DNA of 64,000 nucleotides from Lineus longissimus (GCF_910592395.1 NC_088323.1:11887501-11951500); one strand, 5' to 3'. Numbered from the stretch's first letter, positions 22,176 through 50,675 are shown. Program-made: numbers and translations. The notes: generated from the sequence alone by a model not told the origin.

Positions 22176-24679
22176 GGAAAAGGCCAAATTTCTAGCATTA
22201 TGCTTTATTTGTACCAATATGAAATATCTGGTTGGTTTTAACTTGATTGCTGATAAATTTTGAAGCGATCGACATTACCATTAAATGGAGTTACACTACG
22301 TACAGATAAGTCAGCACTGCAATTTACTCAAGATTAAATTTCATCCCAACCAATGTCTGAAAACAACAAAATCCTACAATTAGACGGATAAAATTCCTCA
22401 GGCCTATCAACTTTTTGACATCATATTTTTTATACTTGGGATATTTTCTCTTGCGCATGAGACTGACAGAAGATCTCATTTATAAACATTTTGACAAAAG
22501 ATCTCGTTTATGAACATTTTTAGAACTTACAGTGCACCTGTCTTGATAGATACAGGTGCCCTCCCCCGCCCCAATATTTCAGCTCTCATCTGATCACAGC
22601 AATTAGAAATGTGCTCCAAGCCACCAGACTGCCTAATGTTGCAGTTAGAACTCTGGGCAATTTTATACAATTTCCAATCAGTGGCACCATGAAACAGAGG
22701 TAACTGCAAAGCAAGACATTAAAAGTTCAGACCTAAGATTAGACCACCGAAACCAGTTACTGGAGGAAAAAAGATGGTAAAGCACACCATATCATAGGTA
22801 ACCGATTAATTTTTTGGCCTGACATATCATTCTATTATGTAATGAAGATGGTGATTGAAAATAACAAAGTATTAGATACAGATGATGTGGGACCTTCGAA
22901 GGGGTGATGTATGTGAGCCATGACAAGATTTATTTAAAGTTGGTAAAAATAACAGCTTTTTTCCAAAGTGATCAACAAATTTTGTTGTTACTCTGTGTTC
23001 TTGACTTAATAAAGGTAAAGGCCCAAAGCTATGTATAAACATAGGGAGACAGGATCTTAAAGCATACATCAGTGTTAACATATAACAAAGACACCCTTGC
23101 CCCCCCCAACTTTTACAAGCACTCAATATCAATGAACAAAGTCGAGGTGATAACATGAGAAGTTACCGGAAAGAAATCTGGCCACATATAAGACTCGCTC
23201 AGGTTCACAACTCAGGACTGTGAATTTTTAAAATCCAATTCCAGAGAAATCATGACCCATTTCAAACAACTAATTTGGAAACAGAAATGGTGCTTCATCA
23301 CACCTACACTGCACTCCTGCAGTGACACTGCTCATACCCGCATGTCGACAAGTCAACCACTGCTAGACTGATGAGCACTCAAAAAATGCATTATTGAAAT
23401 GCAACCAATCAACACCTTTCATATTGTCTGGCGGTGCTTGCAGAAAACATTTTTCCCCAAAAAATGAAATACCCAAAATAATGAAATATGGTTCCAAAAT
23501 GAAATGAACAGCAAACAGTCTGAAATTAGCAATCATAGAGTGGAGTACTAATATACTATTACTAAGCCAGTCCAATTTCAAGCTATATGGTCAAGCCATC
23601 TTGATTTCATTGAACATAATTTCAAATTTTTAAAATGCACTTCCAAGTACAATGTAATTCTGAACTTGTATTGCAGTTTAACAAACGTACAGCAAAAACG
23701 TACATATAAATGTACATGTATTCACTTCACTGTTTTACTGCCATCATTGTAAATCGTCAAATGTTGGGGCACTCGAAGATTTATAGACACTTAGGTGGCA
23801 TGGATAGGTGGGTGCAAACACTGCGAGACAGTATGCCACAATTCGAATATCTTCATTGTTCAGTCCATTATTTTTTATGTATCACATTACACCAGCACAA
23901 TTTAATTGGCATAAAGGTAAACGTTTTTTGTTATATGATGGCAGGTACAGCCTGCTAAGCTGATCGTATGTGCATCCGAGGAGGGAAACCATCCCTGAAC
24001 CAAAAGCCAACCGCCTTAATCAATCCATACTTTGTCACAGGAAATTTTCATCATCTCTACTGGAAATTCATTGGCAACACAGATTTCTTGAAATTTAAAG
24101 ATACGGTATCCATCCATTTTAAGTACATTGGCAGACATGACAAATATTTCCCATCTAGAAAGTTACTTCTCCCATCACAGCATCAGTGAATTTAAGGACT
24201 GTGGTATGTCTCATAGAACATGTGTTAGCAAGAAATACGTGTCTCACATTCTATTCCGCAGAACCAGCAAGCAGTTGGTCTCAGGTAAAGTCACTTCGCA
24301 GTGCAAATGTACAGGCAGATCTCCTTACTGGTTTCATTCTCCAAGCACTCCCGAATTTGGCATTTGTATCGTATACACGCGCTCCATGCACCTTATATAT
24401 AAATTAATAACAAACATGGAAAGTCTGAATGTGTATATAGAAGACAACTGCAGTGCCCCCTCGTATCATCGGTCGTTACTCATGAAGGAACTTGGCGTTG
24501 GTGAATGGATTAGCGGTAGCGAGGACATGGAGGAGGAGTTTGATGAAACTGCATCTTGTGAATGTCTGAAAAGTGAAAAAGATACTTAAATTGAGATCAA
24601 GTTTTTATATGCTAACAGGAAATTTAAGCCCTGAATACTTCACCCTTTCCAGACTCGGGCTTACCCTGGCTCCTCCCTA
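22176..24679. other. No confident gene; region 3' of TLK
   Basis: The 153-codon frame at 24128-24589 ends in an acidic tail (Glu/Asp-rich), but no domain or partner exon is recognisable. It lies on the strand opposite TLK. A poly-C run occurs near 23101. Confidence 0.3.
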
Positions 24680-25270
24680 CAGAGCAACACGCTCGAGGAC
24701 AGCTTGATCCATTGGGATTGCTAAAGGTTTTCCCTCCAGAGCAACACTCTCAGGGACAGTATGATCCATTGGGATTGCTTAAGGTTCTCCCTCCAGAGCA
24801 ACACTCTCAGGGACAGCATGATCCATTGGGATTGCTAAAGGTTCTCCCTCCAGAGCAACACTCTCAGGGACAGCATGATCCATTGGGAGTGCTTAAGGTT
24901 CTCCCTACAGAGCAACACTCCCAGGGACAGCATGATCCATTGGAAGTGCTTAAGGTTCTCCCTACAGAGCAACACTCTCAGGGACAGTATGATCCATTGG
25001 GATTGCTAAAGGTTCTCCCTCCAGAGCAACACTCAGGGACAACATGATCTATTGGGATTGCTAAAGGTTCTCCCTCCAGAGCAACACTCTCGGGACAGCA
25101 TGATCCATTGGGATTGCTAAAGGTTCTCCCTACAGAGCAACACTCTCAGGGACAGCATGATCTATTGGGATTGCTAAAGGTTCTCCCTCCAGAGCAACAC
25201 TCTCGGGACAGCATGATCCATTGGGATTGCTCAAGGTTCTAAAGGTCCTACCTACAGAGCAAAACTCTCA
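24680..25270. repeat. 57-bp minisatellite behind the TLK stop codon
   Basis: About ten units of 57 bp (GGATTGCTAAAGGTTCTCCC, then CAGAGCAACACTCTCAGGGA, then CAGCATGATCCATT) run in tandem, with 2-3 bp losses in later units. The array begins a few bases from the TLK stop codon (25274-25276), so the minus-strand transcript probably carries it in its 3' UTR. Because 57 is a multiple of three, the plus strand has a 111-codon repeat frame (24712-25047). This is likely fortuitous. Confidence 0.85.
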
Positions 25271-25273
25271 GAC

Positions 25274-40649
<15,376 letters not shown>

Positions 40650-40651
40650 CC

Positions 40652-43600
40652 CTAAAAGAAAGAAGTATCAAGGATTAGATATCATTGCTTGCCATTGTTC
40701 TTACTGGATCAAACCTTGGGTAAGAAATGTGCAAAAGTTACAAGCAGATGCCCAATTCACTTGATTTTAATGCCTGGTTGTCAGATGCAAGGTCCAAGAC
40801 ATAAAATTGGTCACCAATAGGCCAGTTCTTCTTCAGCGTTATCTCTGCACTAGGAGGAATTATTCGCCAGGGGATATTCCTCCTCCAAGGTGGGGGAGCA
40901 TTACGGTTGGGAATCATTTGGGTTTACTGGCCTAGTGACTCTTCCAGAGGGACAGGCAGAGCCCACTACGACATGCTACTCATGTTTCTTACTTGGTGGC
41001 TGTCGGGTCCTTTGCATGGAACTTTGGTAATGTCTCATTCAAAGGACTGAGAAGAGCCAGAAATTTTAGTTCCTCCAGAGCAAAGCCCAGAAATACAATC
41101 AGAAGTTCTCCCTGAAATCGACCCCATGCCCTATTGCAAGGCAGCCAACAACCACTCGACTTGCCTCTTTGACATGCCAGTTAAGTAATACACTTTTTAT
41201 GTTATTTTAATTTGGTCCCTAGGTTGGCAAGTGACGAGTCAGATTGGACCCTAGAGTACACGCGTACTGAAGTTGACATGTGTCATTAACGGAGGTATAC
41301 AACAAACAATGAACCGCCAATTTACACTATTTGACCTCAAACTCTCCGACCTCAAGACGCGGGTCAAATCCTTAATACCAACCGGCGAGGTTCTAGTCCT
41401 GCCCGGATTTCAAAATGGCAGGTTATGTTCTCCTTTTGAGGGAAAAGGGCACTGGGAGCAGAGACAGAGTGACTCGACCACTCTCTTGATTACATTACAG
41501 AGAGTGGCCTGGAACTGGCCAATAGCGGTTACACACTGGCCACCTGGCGGGAGCATATACATAGGGACAACGTATATAACAGAAGTTGGTTGTCGATTCC
41601 AAAACATGGAATGAATTAAATCAGCTTGTCCATACTATTACTAACAATCAAATTTGTGTAATATATGACTGAAACAAACAACTCATGAAAAACAAACTGT
41701 TAGAAATTTGTTTGTGTCATTAAAATACTAAAACTTATTCCTAGCCGAAGATCCTGCCATTCCAAAATTCTGGTCAAGGATTACAAAAATAAAATTGTTT
41801 AGAATTACTCAATTAGGCCCCCGGCAGCCGCCGCCTCAGCACCACCACACGGGGTCTAATGGTATTAGGCTAGACACAAAGAGGGCTGAAAATTGCGTGG
41901 CAAACTCAGTACAGACTGTTGTGTTGAGAAATGTTTCATGTTGCTCTCATAAATCCTAAAGTTGCTCTTGGAATATCATTAAACCTTTCACGTTTCCAAG
42001 TAGAGGAGTCATGACTGGCTGCTGCTCTGGTCCACCTCCCTTTACAAGCTTTTGCAAATTGCTTTTTGTTCAGAGACTCCCATCTCCATCTGGTTAATCG
42101 AAGTGCACGATCCCAACCACAATTCTCACTCAATCATCTGCCATCTCCCCGGCACCATCTTTATGTCGGTCTATCTTTGAACCAGAACTCGAACTGTGTG
42201 TTGTTGGCCTGTCAAATAAACGGCTGTCGATCTCTGCTAAAATATCCTCTGGTGTGTAGACTAGCTCACCAAACATCCCCTGGTGCGCCAGCCAAGTCAT
42301 CTGCCTTCAATTTGTAAAGTATACCACACTGTGACCTGGCATCACACTACATGTCAACTTAGGATCCGCCTGGTCGATGATTGGCATTTTCTATCTCTCT
42401 CATATGAATATTTACATCCTGTCGCGCAGTTGTAACCCATCCATACCATCCCTAACCGCACAACAACTAAGAACACTCCCGAAAAAAACCCAAATTCGAA
42501 CATGCTCTCACCCTCACAGCAGTACCCCAATGATGTCTTTCACAATACAGCACAGCGTACAATACAAAGGGTCTGCTGTTGTTACATGTACTATGTACGT
42601 GATCAATGATACCCCATGGCTGGCAGATGAGATCATGCATTTGGCATTAATAGGAAATCCTGCAAATGTCATAATTTTCAGGAGTGGTCATTGTCAGAGT
42701 GAACTTACAAGTTTTCAATTTCATTGGATTAAAACTGCAGATTCATTTGAGGTTTGTTAAGGGTTGACCAAAGGCACCACTATTTTGGCCCAAACTTGAA
42801 TCGTAAAGCAAATGATTTCATGTTAGCCAAAACGTAGGTGCAACCCTTCCAATGCACAACTTACTTTGATAATGAGTGCACTGACATGAGCGAAGGAGCC
42901 TCCTAAGTTCTATCAATCAATGTCTATCTTCAGCACAAACCAGTGAAAACAGTGGATCCAAATACATGACATGGTCTGCATAACAAAGGTCCTGCGCACG
43001 ATGAGTTTGACCTTGAAACAGTTGTACACTTTTTTATTATAATTTAAAACGTCATGACGTAAATGGCGATGTAACGCAGAAGTGGCAATGCAATATTGTG
43101 CATGTTAGGCTTGCACTGCAAGTGTGAAAAAGTGATCAAGTTGAGCGCAGCGCAGGATATTTGACTTCCAAGTTTGACCAGGGAAAAGTGTTGAATGGTT
43201 TTTGAAGTGTGTGGCGATGACTGCCTTGGGTAAAAATTGGGGATCACGATTCACGCCACCTTGGTAAGATATGGGTGTCGGATCATACTGTCAAAGAAAC
43301 ACACCAAAACCATGATTGCATGAAAACAGCGAAAATGACGACTTGTTCACTGACACAGATCGTGTTGTGTAAACTCAAGTGTGTTTTGTCAGGCACACAA
43401 GTGCCTGTCCTGACTGAACAACAAAATGTGAAATATCAAAGTTATTTCCTCAAGTCAATTTGGAAATGATTCTGCTGACGATGGGATCTTTTCTGAAGTG
43501 AACAGCAGCAGGTGGAAGAGTTCGATTATTTTCAGAACTTGATTTGGAAGAAGCCAGCATCACCTTGTTGGGGGATCATGGGCGATTCCAATTACTTGCA

Positions 43601-45182
43601 GATCTGGGGGTGGAAGGTTGTGTGTTGACATGAGAGAAAATGACATCTTTGACAAATCACCCACAGATCGTGTACATTTCGAGATTCAAAGGGTAGGGGA
43701 CATATACACGGTTTTACTTGTAGGGATAGATGAAGTGGTTCTGGGAGCTTAGCGATATAATTTACTGGTTATATGTACCCTCACCTTCCCGAGCAGGACT
43801 CCGCGAAAGAGACGTGCTGATATTCCAAGATGGCGCAGGTGAACCACAGGAATTGGACACCGTTGTAGTCGGTTTACTCATAATATGCGCCGTGGTTTGG
43901 CAGCAAAATTGGGACGCAGCACCGGAAGGCCTCAGTCTTGTTATTGATGGGCCAATCTACAGTCATGTGTGGGCTCTAAAAGGATCAAATCAACGTTTTC
44001 TGAAGGGTCCGACTCTGCAGCAAACTTTGTTGTGTTCCTGTGACGTCACTAGCGCGCCGTTCTGCTCCCGAGCGGAACGTGGTAATCCCGGAAATTTTTG
44101 AGAGTTGGAGATGTCAATATTTTGCGTATTTTCCTTTTGCATTTGAAAAAAGACTGTTGAAGCACTCTCTTGCCATATTGCAATGCAAATTTAGCAGAAT
44201 TTCGTCTGCAATTAAAGGGTAAATACCTATGACACATGCTAGATGATACTTGATTGGTTTACCTCAATAACCTGGGGCATTTCTTACCCAATCAAGGCAT
44301 CTGTTACAGTGTACCACGTGACATGAGGCAGCCCTTCCTGGATCTGACATGTGCTTCTGTTTACAAACAAGCAACATGTGCTTAAGATGGCAAAAGGCTG
44401 TAATATTGTAATGTAAGAGACAGCAACATCAACCAAAATTTCATGAGCCTCAACTTAGAGGAAAATGAAACGAAGGTCATTCTACTGCAATGCCATCACA
44501 TCTCAGTAAAAATGAAAAGGGAGCACAATGGATACTGCATCACATAGGCCGTGCTGGCCGGCTGCCACCAGGGTTTATGGATTTGAGATGTAAGCGACGT
44601 CTCAAATGTAAACTGGCATGAATCAAATTTATCGGCTCAGAACCGCGACGTCAATCATGGTGTATCAGGTGTAGCCCATTATATAGCCTCGATCCGCCAC
44701 GTTGTACATCGAGCCTATGTGCTACCTCGAAAAAGCCAGGAATTCCGGCCCAAACGCATTAATTTAAGCTGAAGCCATGACGAATAACAGGAAAACCCCT
44801 CGCTACAAAAATAGTTCGACGTCACAAGGCTAGCCAACCAATCAGGCCATTGTTTCGTCAACCAAATAGGCAGCTCGCACTTCGTCCCTTTTGGGGACGA
44901 AGTATTGGCCTATATCAGGTGGTGCCCAGTTTGACGTCACTGACTTACTGATGACGCTGTGTGACGTTTCTTGTCGATGGTGGTGTTCATTCTGAAGAAA
45001 ACCGAGCTGTTTTGATTGAAGGCCTATGCTGATTGTAAAAAAATTGAAATATTTTGAAATACATGTACGTATAGCTACATTTTTCACTGGGGAAGACAAC
45101 CATTCATGCATAATTCAAGCATCAAAGGGATATATACATTGTATACCGTTCATATTTAGTTGTTGATCAGGAAAATAGCCAG
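40652..45182. other. Region upstream of the TLK start; no confident gene
   Basis: The TLK promoter and 5' UTR exon(s) should lie here. A candidate is around 44040, where TGTGACGTCACTAGCGCGCC combines a CRE core with CG-rich sequence. This is only a motif guess. Short plus-strand frames (41273-41614, 42377-42760, 43730-44101) show no domains. At 44635-44720 and 44880-44960 short palindromic words such as TCCCTTTTGGGGACGA occur. Confidence 0.3.
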
Positions 45183-46170
45183 TTTTTAGCTATACTTCGA
45201 TGGTCCTAGGTCTCATCTTATACACACCCGCTAAAATTCGCCTAGTCAGTAAACCGAGTTAGACGATGGTTACCATTGACGATGCTTGGAGAAAGAGAGC
45301 GTATGTCATCACGTCGTGTCTCTCGTCTGTCCGTCCGTCAACAATGGTGGCACGTTTGCTCACCATTGAGTCTAGAAAGTTTTAAGTTGGTGTGTGGATG
45401 TCTTATGACAACATGACTTGACAATTGCAATTTGACCTACTTTCCGGGCTCCAGGTGGCCATCTTTGAAAACCTTATGTTGTCAATATCTCATTAACGCT
45501 GACTGCTAGAATCATGAAATTTGTACTGTGGATACATACATCTGATAAGAGTTCATGACATAATATACATGCTTTTGATTTGACATAGTTGTCATGGTCA
45601 TAGAAGCCAAACTCTAAAATCATCGAAGGTGGCATGTTTCGTTATTACATGTACTTGTTGTAGACTCTTCAAATTTGGCCTGTAGACACCTATTTGGCCT
45701 CTCTACATGTTGACCAAAAATAGGTCGATGTGACCTGCATTTCAGTTATAAGTAGGTCACAAGTTTGTAAAATCCATTTAAGAGATTATTGATTGAAAAT
45801 TGTTTACCCAAGGTTACATATGACTTGACCAAATGGGTCTGATTTCTATCTGTCTATTTGCTCCATTCTATTTGTAAACTATAACTAAATTATACAATAG
45901 TTCAACAGTAGTCTGCCTAATTTGTGCCACGATTTGTCATATTTTTGTAGTCTTTAAGAATTTTGGTTTGTAGACATAGGCCTAGTAGGCCCGTGGATCG
46001 GCATCGTCTCCTGTCCTTTAAACTTATGCAGACATTTCATCTGCCTTTACCTTCCATCCAGCCACTCAATCACTGTTAACATTCAAGGTCATCGTCAAAA
46101 ACGTCAAAAACCTCCACGCCTCATTTGATTCATTCCCAGCTGAGCACAATGTCCCCAGGACATTTCATTC
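45183..46170 (+). mobile_element. Hairpin-ended element, family 3
   Basis: It starts after a T run with TTTTTAGCTATAC and has a GTCTGTCCGTCCGTC microsatellite near 45325. A family 1-like GGCACGTTTGCTCACCATTG monomer start follows. It ends GCTGAGCACAATGTCC-CCA-GGACATTTCATT, with hairpin AATGTCC/GGACATT at 46148-46164. The stem differs from family 1 by a paired change. Confidence 0.6.
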
Positions 46171-46534
46171 GCAATGTGAGAAACGGCAACGTTGACATTT
46201 ATATTCAATACATATTCACGCTTTTCCACTGTCACAGCCTCCATTCCCTTCACGGCCTCCATTTCCTTCATGGCCTCCATTCCCTTCACGGTCTTGTCGA
46301 AGACATAAGTATGTCCTCCCATTTGAGCCGTGTAGGCTAGTGTTTCCCACCCAAGTTCATCTTGCGCGCATTCACTGCCGAGACCTTGGAACCAGAAAAA
46401 ATGGCCAAAAGAGGAGTTGAACCTTGCAATAAGGATAACAATGCCAGGTCATGCTCAAAAGAAGGATCACTTACCTATGGCGATCCGATTCGGTCACAAT
46501 TGCCCTATTTCAGTTGAACTGATATTATTTTCAG
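46171..46534. other. Short spacer with a TTCCCTTCACGGCCTCCA repeat
   Basis: Between 46245 and 46295 four units of about 18 bp (CTCCATTCCCTTCACGGC type) form a small tandem repeat. Nothing else is recognised. Confidence 0.5.
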
Positions 46535-46538
46535 TTAA

Positions 46539-46825
46539 GTATGGCGGGTGGTTATGGTCACATTTAATATATACTGTTCAACTATTAATGATAGTGTTCA
46601 ACAATAATTCTTTTTTGATTTGTGTACAACACATATCATTTCCCGGCTGTTCGACCAGTTGGAGTACCAGCTGAACATCACGTGGTCGATGAGTGGGCGT
46701 TGTAATCAACGCAAACTGATATTAGACCACGAAGTGATATATTATGTGTTGAACACAAATCAAAAAGGAACTATTGTTGAACACTATATATTAACAGTTG
46801 AGCAGACCGTAACCGCCCGCCATAG
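46539..46825. mobile_element. Long-TIR MITE flanked by TTAA
   Basis: TTAA (46535-46538) precedes GTATGGCGGGTGGTTATGG, and the right end CCGCCCGCCATAG is followed by TTAA (46826-46829). The inverted arms extend about 110 bp, including TTTTTGATTTGTGT and GTTCAAC words. TTAA duplications are typical of piggyBac and Kolobok elements. Confidence 0.75.
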
Positions 46826-46903
46826 TTAAGCCTTTAATAAAGGGGACTACAGGCAGGAGCAGAGGGCTAATTTGGCCATCTTCCGGTGACTAATATACAA
46901 AGT

Positions 46904-48215
46904 AAAGGCCTTCATACACTACATGACAAAAGTAGAAATCAGCTGCTACAAAAGTCACCTTCGACAAAAGACATTCTGGTGACATTCCACAGAAGTCGAA
47001 ATTTCTCCACACACTGATAGACATGTGGACGTGCAAAACGCAACTACGACATATGTTTCCAGGTGACACTCGACAATAGTCAATAATGTAGCACACATTT
47101 GCTACAAAATGATCCCGACAGGCCACAGAAATCACCATTTGCCACAAATATTTTTGTGACTTTCCACAGTTGTTGACTGGTCACTACACATTCATGACAT
47201 TCCACGTTAACAATGACCAAAACTCTTCTACACCGACGTCAAACTTCATAACCATGGCAGACACCGAACTGGTCGCATCGGTATGTCTGTCTCTCATTGT
47301 CATCATTCGGCGAAGACGAACGAGACGAATGCGATTTTCTTGATTGCGTCATCTGCTGCTAGCATAAACAACGGCGGGTATTAAAACAGTACAAGCATTC
47401 AAGTATAATCAACATGAATGAGATTTACATTTTGCCTCAGAATCTTTGGACTATAGGACTGTAGCCTGTGTACCACGCAAAGGGAAGTGGCTCCGCGTGC
47501 GATTTGCTCTGTCCTCATTCTAATTTAAACGACCAACATAGATTCATAAGTAGTGGATGAATTTCAATCCATATCACAGGGTTTACATCCAATTTTCTTG
47601 TATTGTCTTCCAAGCAAATAATATTAAACTGGATATTAATATATTTTGTTCATTTATTTCTTGGGTAAACGTGTATTGAAATTGGTCGGGGCATATTTAC
47701 CAACATTACCAATGTGAACCTTACCGGTGGTGTCCAATCCAGTAGCGATTTTGGCTATCTTTTTCCTCTTTTCGTTCCTATCGTGGTACAGAGGGGACTT
47801 GACGTTGAAAAGACATTCTTGCACCCCCAAAGATCACAAAATCTTGATGTTTTTTTTCTAAATACCACGTAGCCATCTTCCTGTCCCATGAGCAACAGGT
47901 CTCCAAAAATTGAACATATTCAATTCAGCTGTCCACAGCTTTCCACAGGCTTTCCACAGGGGTAAACATGCCCACAAAGGTCACTGAGTGAATACACACT
48001 GAATGACTTTTGTAAAAGATGACTCCAGAGTTTGAAGCTGGAGCGGCCACCTGAAACACGGTCACAATAGTCGTAATCATCTGCACACCTATTGACTTTT
48101 GTGGTTAACGTTATACAACTTTCAACAAGGCGGGACATACTTCGTAACAACAGTGCAACATTTTTTTGGAAACAAGCCACAAAATGACTTTTGTCATGCA
48201 GTGTATGGAGGCCTT
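46904..48215 (+). mobile_element. 1.3 kb TIR element with a probable transposase first exon
   Basis: The 29-bp ends (AAGGCCTTCATACACTACAT then GACAAAAGT, and the inverted copy at 48187-48215) match with two or three differences. Numerous internal CCACAG and TTTGTGAC words are spread through the element. Only a first-exon-like stretch is coding (see 47254). It is probably a deletion derivative of a larger transposon. Confidence 0.65.
47254..47280 (+). CDS. Possible first exon, nine codons before a GTATGT donor
   Basis: A start in strong context (ACCATGG) gives Met-Ala-Asp-Thr-Glu-Leu-Val-Ala-Ser, then GTATGT. Reading through instead gives a short Leu/Ile stretch and an Arg-rich run (Arg-Arg-Arg-Arg-Thr-Arg-Arg) to a stop. 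Many PIF/Harbinger transposases begin this way. It is an inference, with no downstream exon found. Confidence 0.3.
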
Positions 48216-48690
48216 AAGGGCCCTGGGTCATGTTAGATTCAGCACTGAAGATATTCCTCGTACAAGCGTGAATCATTTCGACGTACTGTGAGATGTGAGA
48301 GACCCCTATTGGCACATTTGTGTAACTTTATCTTGCCTGCCTGGCTGCTGCCATTATTGTTCTTTTATTTTTTTAAGTTTAACTGAAACTAAGGTTAATA
48401 GAGCACTCCTTAACTGGAATCATTTTGTACTAATTATACAGCGACTGCTCAACTTAAATACTTCACCGAAATGTGCTATTCGGGAATCTTCGGAAACAAA
48501 ATATTCAAACAAAATCCCACTATAGTTAATGAAATGTCACCAGAGATTCAGGAGATTTTAAGTATAACTAGATGTACTGCGTTATTTCAGTTAAATTCAT
48601 ATTAATTTTTGTTGAACTGAAAACATTTTAAGCCAAACTTATATGAGGTAATTGTGACCACTTCGGGGCGAATCTACATGTATTTCGGTA
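48216..48690. other. No recognisable gene
   Basis: AT-rich spacer between two repeats. Confidence 0.35.
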
Positions 48691-49875
48691 CTTTCCTTCT
48701 ATTTGTTGTAAGAACTTTGCATACATTAAAACAATGGCCCAGTCCTGTTATACAAGTGTTTTATCATTTTTGGGACATTTTCTACCCTCTGCGTCCTCCA
48801 CATCTTATAAAGTTGCATTAGTGATGAAGAATTGGCAATCTCCGCAATCAGAAGTATCTCACTGATCTTTGTAGAATTAACGGTCCTTCTGGAATCAATT
48901 TTTCCCTTAAAACAAAAAAAACCCTCACCATCATCGGCCTAGAAATAGAAATAAGCCTCGAGTTTAGTGACCCAACTAACAGTTCGATGGCAGCACTACT
49001 GATTGTGAAATCACTGGATGTGCTGAATAATCACAATCGTGTCTAGGTCAAACCACAGCAAAAAAGTCACACAAAAATCAAACACATATAACGGACCTGT
49101 GATACTACCCTTCAGAGTAGGTCGGAAGTGCTGGGTTATCTTAACTAAGATCGACCTTCGGGCAGTCCTCCTACAGCAACTCTTGACCTCCATTTTTGAA
49201 TTGAACATAATAAAATTCCACATTGAGATTATCATTGATCATTTTTTATTAAAAAAAATCTATCTCCATGTATTTCAGTAATTAGCTTCTGTTTTTTTAT
49301 AAATGTTTTCTTCTGTGTTTTGAACATACCACCATAGGCGCACCACAAATTTTATAGAACTACTTGTAATAGTAGATTGCACAACTGGCCATTGTGAAAT
49401 CGTGACTTTTATGCACAATGTAAAAGTGCTGAATAATCTCAAATGTGATTAGGTCAAACCATGGGAAATATGATGAACAGAGTTCATACAGCATATAAGG
49501 GACTTGTGGTACCATCATAGAATGAAAGTCCGGAGGTCCTGGATTATCTCAATTCGCCACTATAAAGAGCTCATGCTCTCGGCCTTCTACTACCCACACC
49601 AATGCTTGACTTCCATTTTTGAAACAGAAGAAAATGAACATGGATATTGACAGATTAAAATTGTTGATTTTTGGTAAGAACTTTCCATACATTAAAACAA
49701 TGGCCCGTTCCTGCTCTACAAGTGTTTTACAATTTTTTTTACCCTCTGCGCCCTCCCCATCTTACAAAGTTGCAATAGTGATTACAAGAATCTCACTGAT
49801 CTTTGGAGAATTAACGATCCTTCTGGAAGTTATTTTTGCCGGAAAAACACAAAAAACTCCCCATGCCCTTCTTGT
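48691..49875. repeat. Locally duplicated blocks X1-Y1-Y2-X2
   Basis: Block X (ACATTAAAACAATGGCCC, TACAAGTGTTTTA, TACCCTCTGCG, TCTCACTGATCTTTG, TCCTTCTGGAA) occurs at about 48700-48930 and 49670-49850. Block Y (GTGCTGAATAATC, TAGGTCAAACCA, CTCCATTTTTGAA) occurs at about 49010-49210 and 49425-49630. The order X-Y-Y-X in direct orientation suggests a tandem duplication with one block lost. Confidence 0.55.
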
Positions 49876-49939
49876 CCGTGAAGGGCAGAGACAGGGGGGA
49901 CATATCCTCAAGTTCGAACCAGTTGAGGCAGAGGACAGC

Positions 49940-50675
49940 CGGGGTTCCCCGAGGCTGAGTTCGACTGTAACTCTAGGGTCGGCTTAGAGTTCCTCAGGCG
50001 ATGACATCATGCCTTAAATGCGCATGTCGAGTAGGGGTAGCACGCGAACGCAGTCGAGTCGGTTCGGGTTGATTTGGTTTGTTTAAACATGGCGGATATA
50101 GCGGCAATATACGAATTTTTAGACTTTTAGACTTTTCATTTTTCCCAGTAGTACAATAGATGTAGAACTGACAAGTCAAGAACATTTATGGACACTATGT
50201 TTGTTCGCCAGAAGGAAATGGGTGCCCAAAATAACTGGATTTGCAGAAAATGTTATCCCGCAATTCAGTTTGCAGGACTTCAGAGCCCACTTCAGAGTTG
50301 GAAGGGGGGTGTTCGAGACACTTTTGACCGAACTTTATCCCGATCTGGTTTCCGAACATGTCGGTGGTACAGCTATCAATATTTATCAACAACGTTATTA
50401 CAGGGGTACACAATATTGGATATAACAATGTAAAAATCACGAATTTATCCCTTACGTTTTCGAGGCCGCCATTTTGTCACGTGGTTTTTGTCGAGTCTGC
50501 TGAGTTCAACGCTCATGCCATCGAGGGTTGAGCCTGAGTAGCTAACTAGGTCAGATATGACGTCACTCGGGTCGGTACCCGCGGAAAAAATGAAGTTCGA
50601 CTGGAGCTCGACCCGACCGAGTCCAACCTCGGGTTACAGTCGAACTCTGCCCGAGTGTTCCTCGGGAAATACCCT
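49940..50675 (+). mobile_element. Non-autonomous Harbinger-like element with inverted ends
   Basis: At the left, TTCCCCGAGG and AGTTCGACTGTAACTC; at the right (50620-50670), the inverted counterparts GGGTTACAGTCGAACT and TGTTCCTCGGGAA. Both arms also contain a GGGTCGG word and a TGACGTCA- or TGACATCA-like word further in. It encloses the transposase fragment at 50149. Confidence 0.5.
50149..50425 (+). pseudogene. PIF/Harbinger transposase N-terminal fragment
   Basis: The stretch opens after a polypyrimidine CAG acceptor and reads ...Leu-Phe-Ala-Arg-Arg-Lys-Trp-Val, then Gln-Asp-Phe-Arg-Ala-His-Phe-Arg-Val-Gly-Arg-Gly-Val-Phe-Glu-Thr-Leu. This 'FxxHFRxxRxxFExL' block is typical just before the catalytic domain of HARBI1-like transposases. 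The catalytic domain is absent. A candidate first exon starts at an ATG at 50089, but no donor is obvious. Confidence 0.5.

Noticed and set aside
24128-24589. 153-codon frame with acidic C-terminus
   Set aside because: No recognisable domain; it lies downstream of TLK on the other strand without splice support.
24712-25047. 111-codon repeat protein (19-residue units)
   Set aside because: The open frame follows from the 57-bp repeat length; the array lies behind the TLK stop on the opposite strand.
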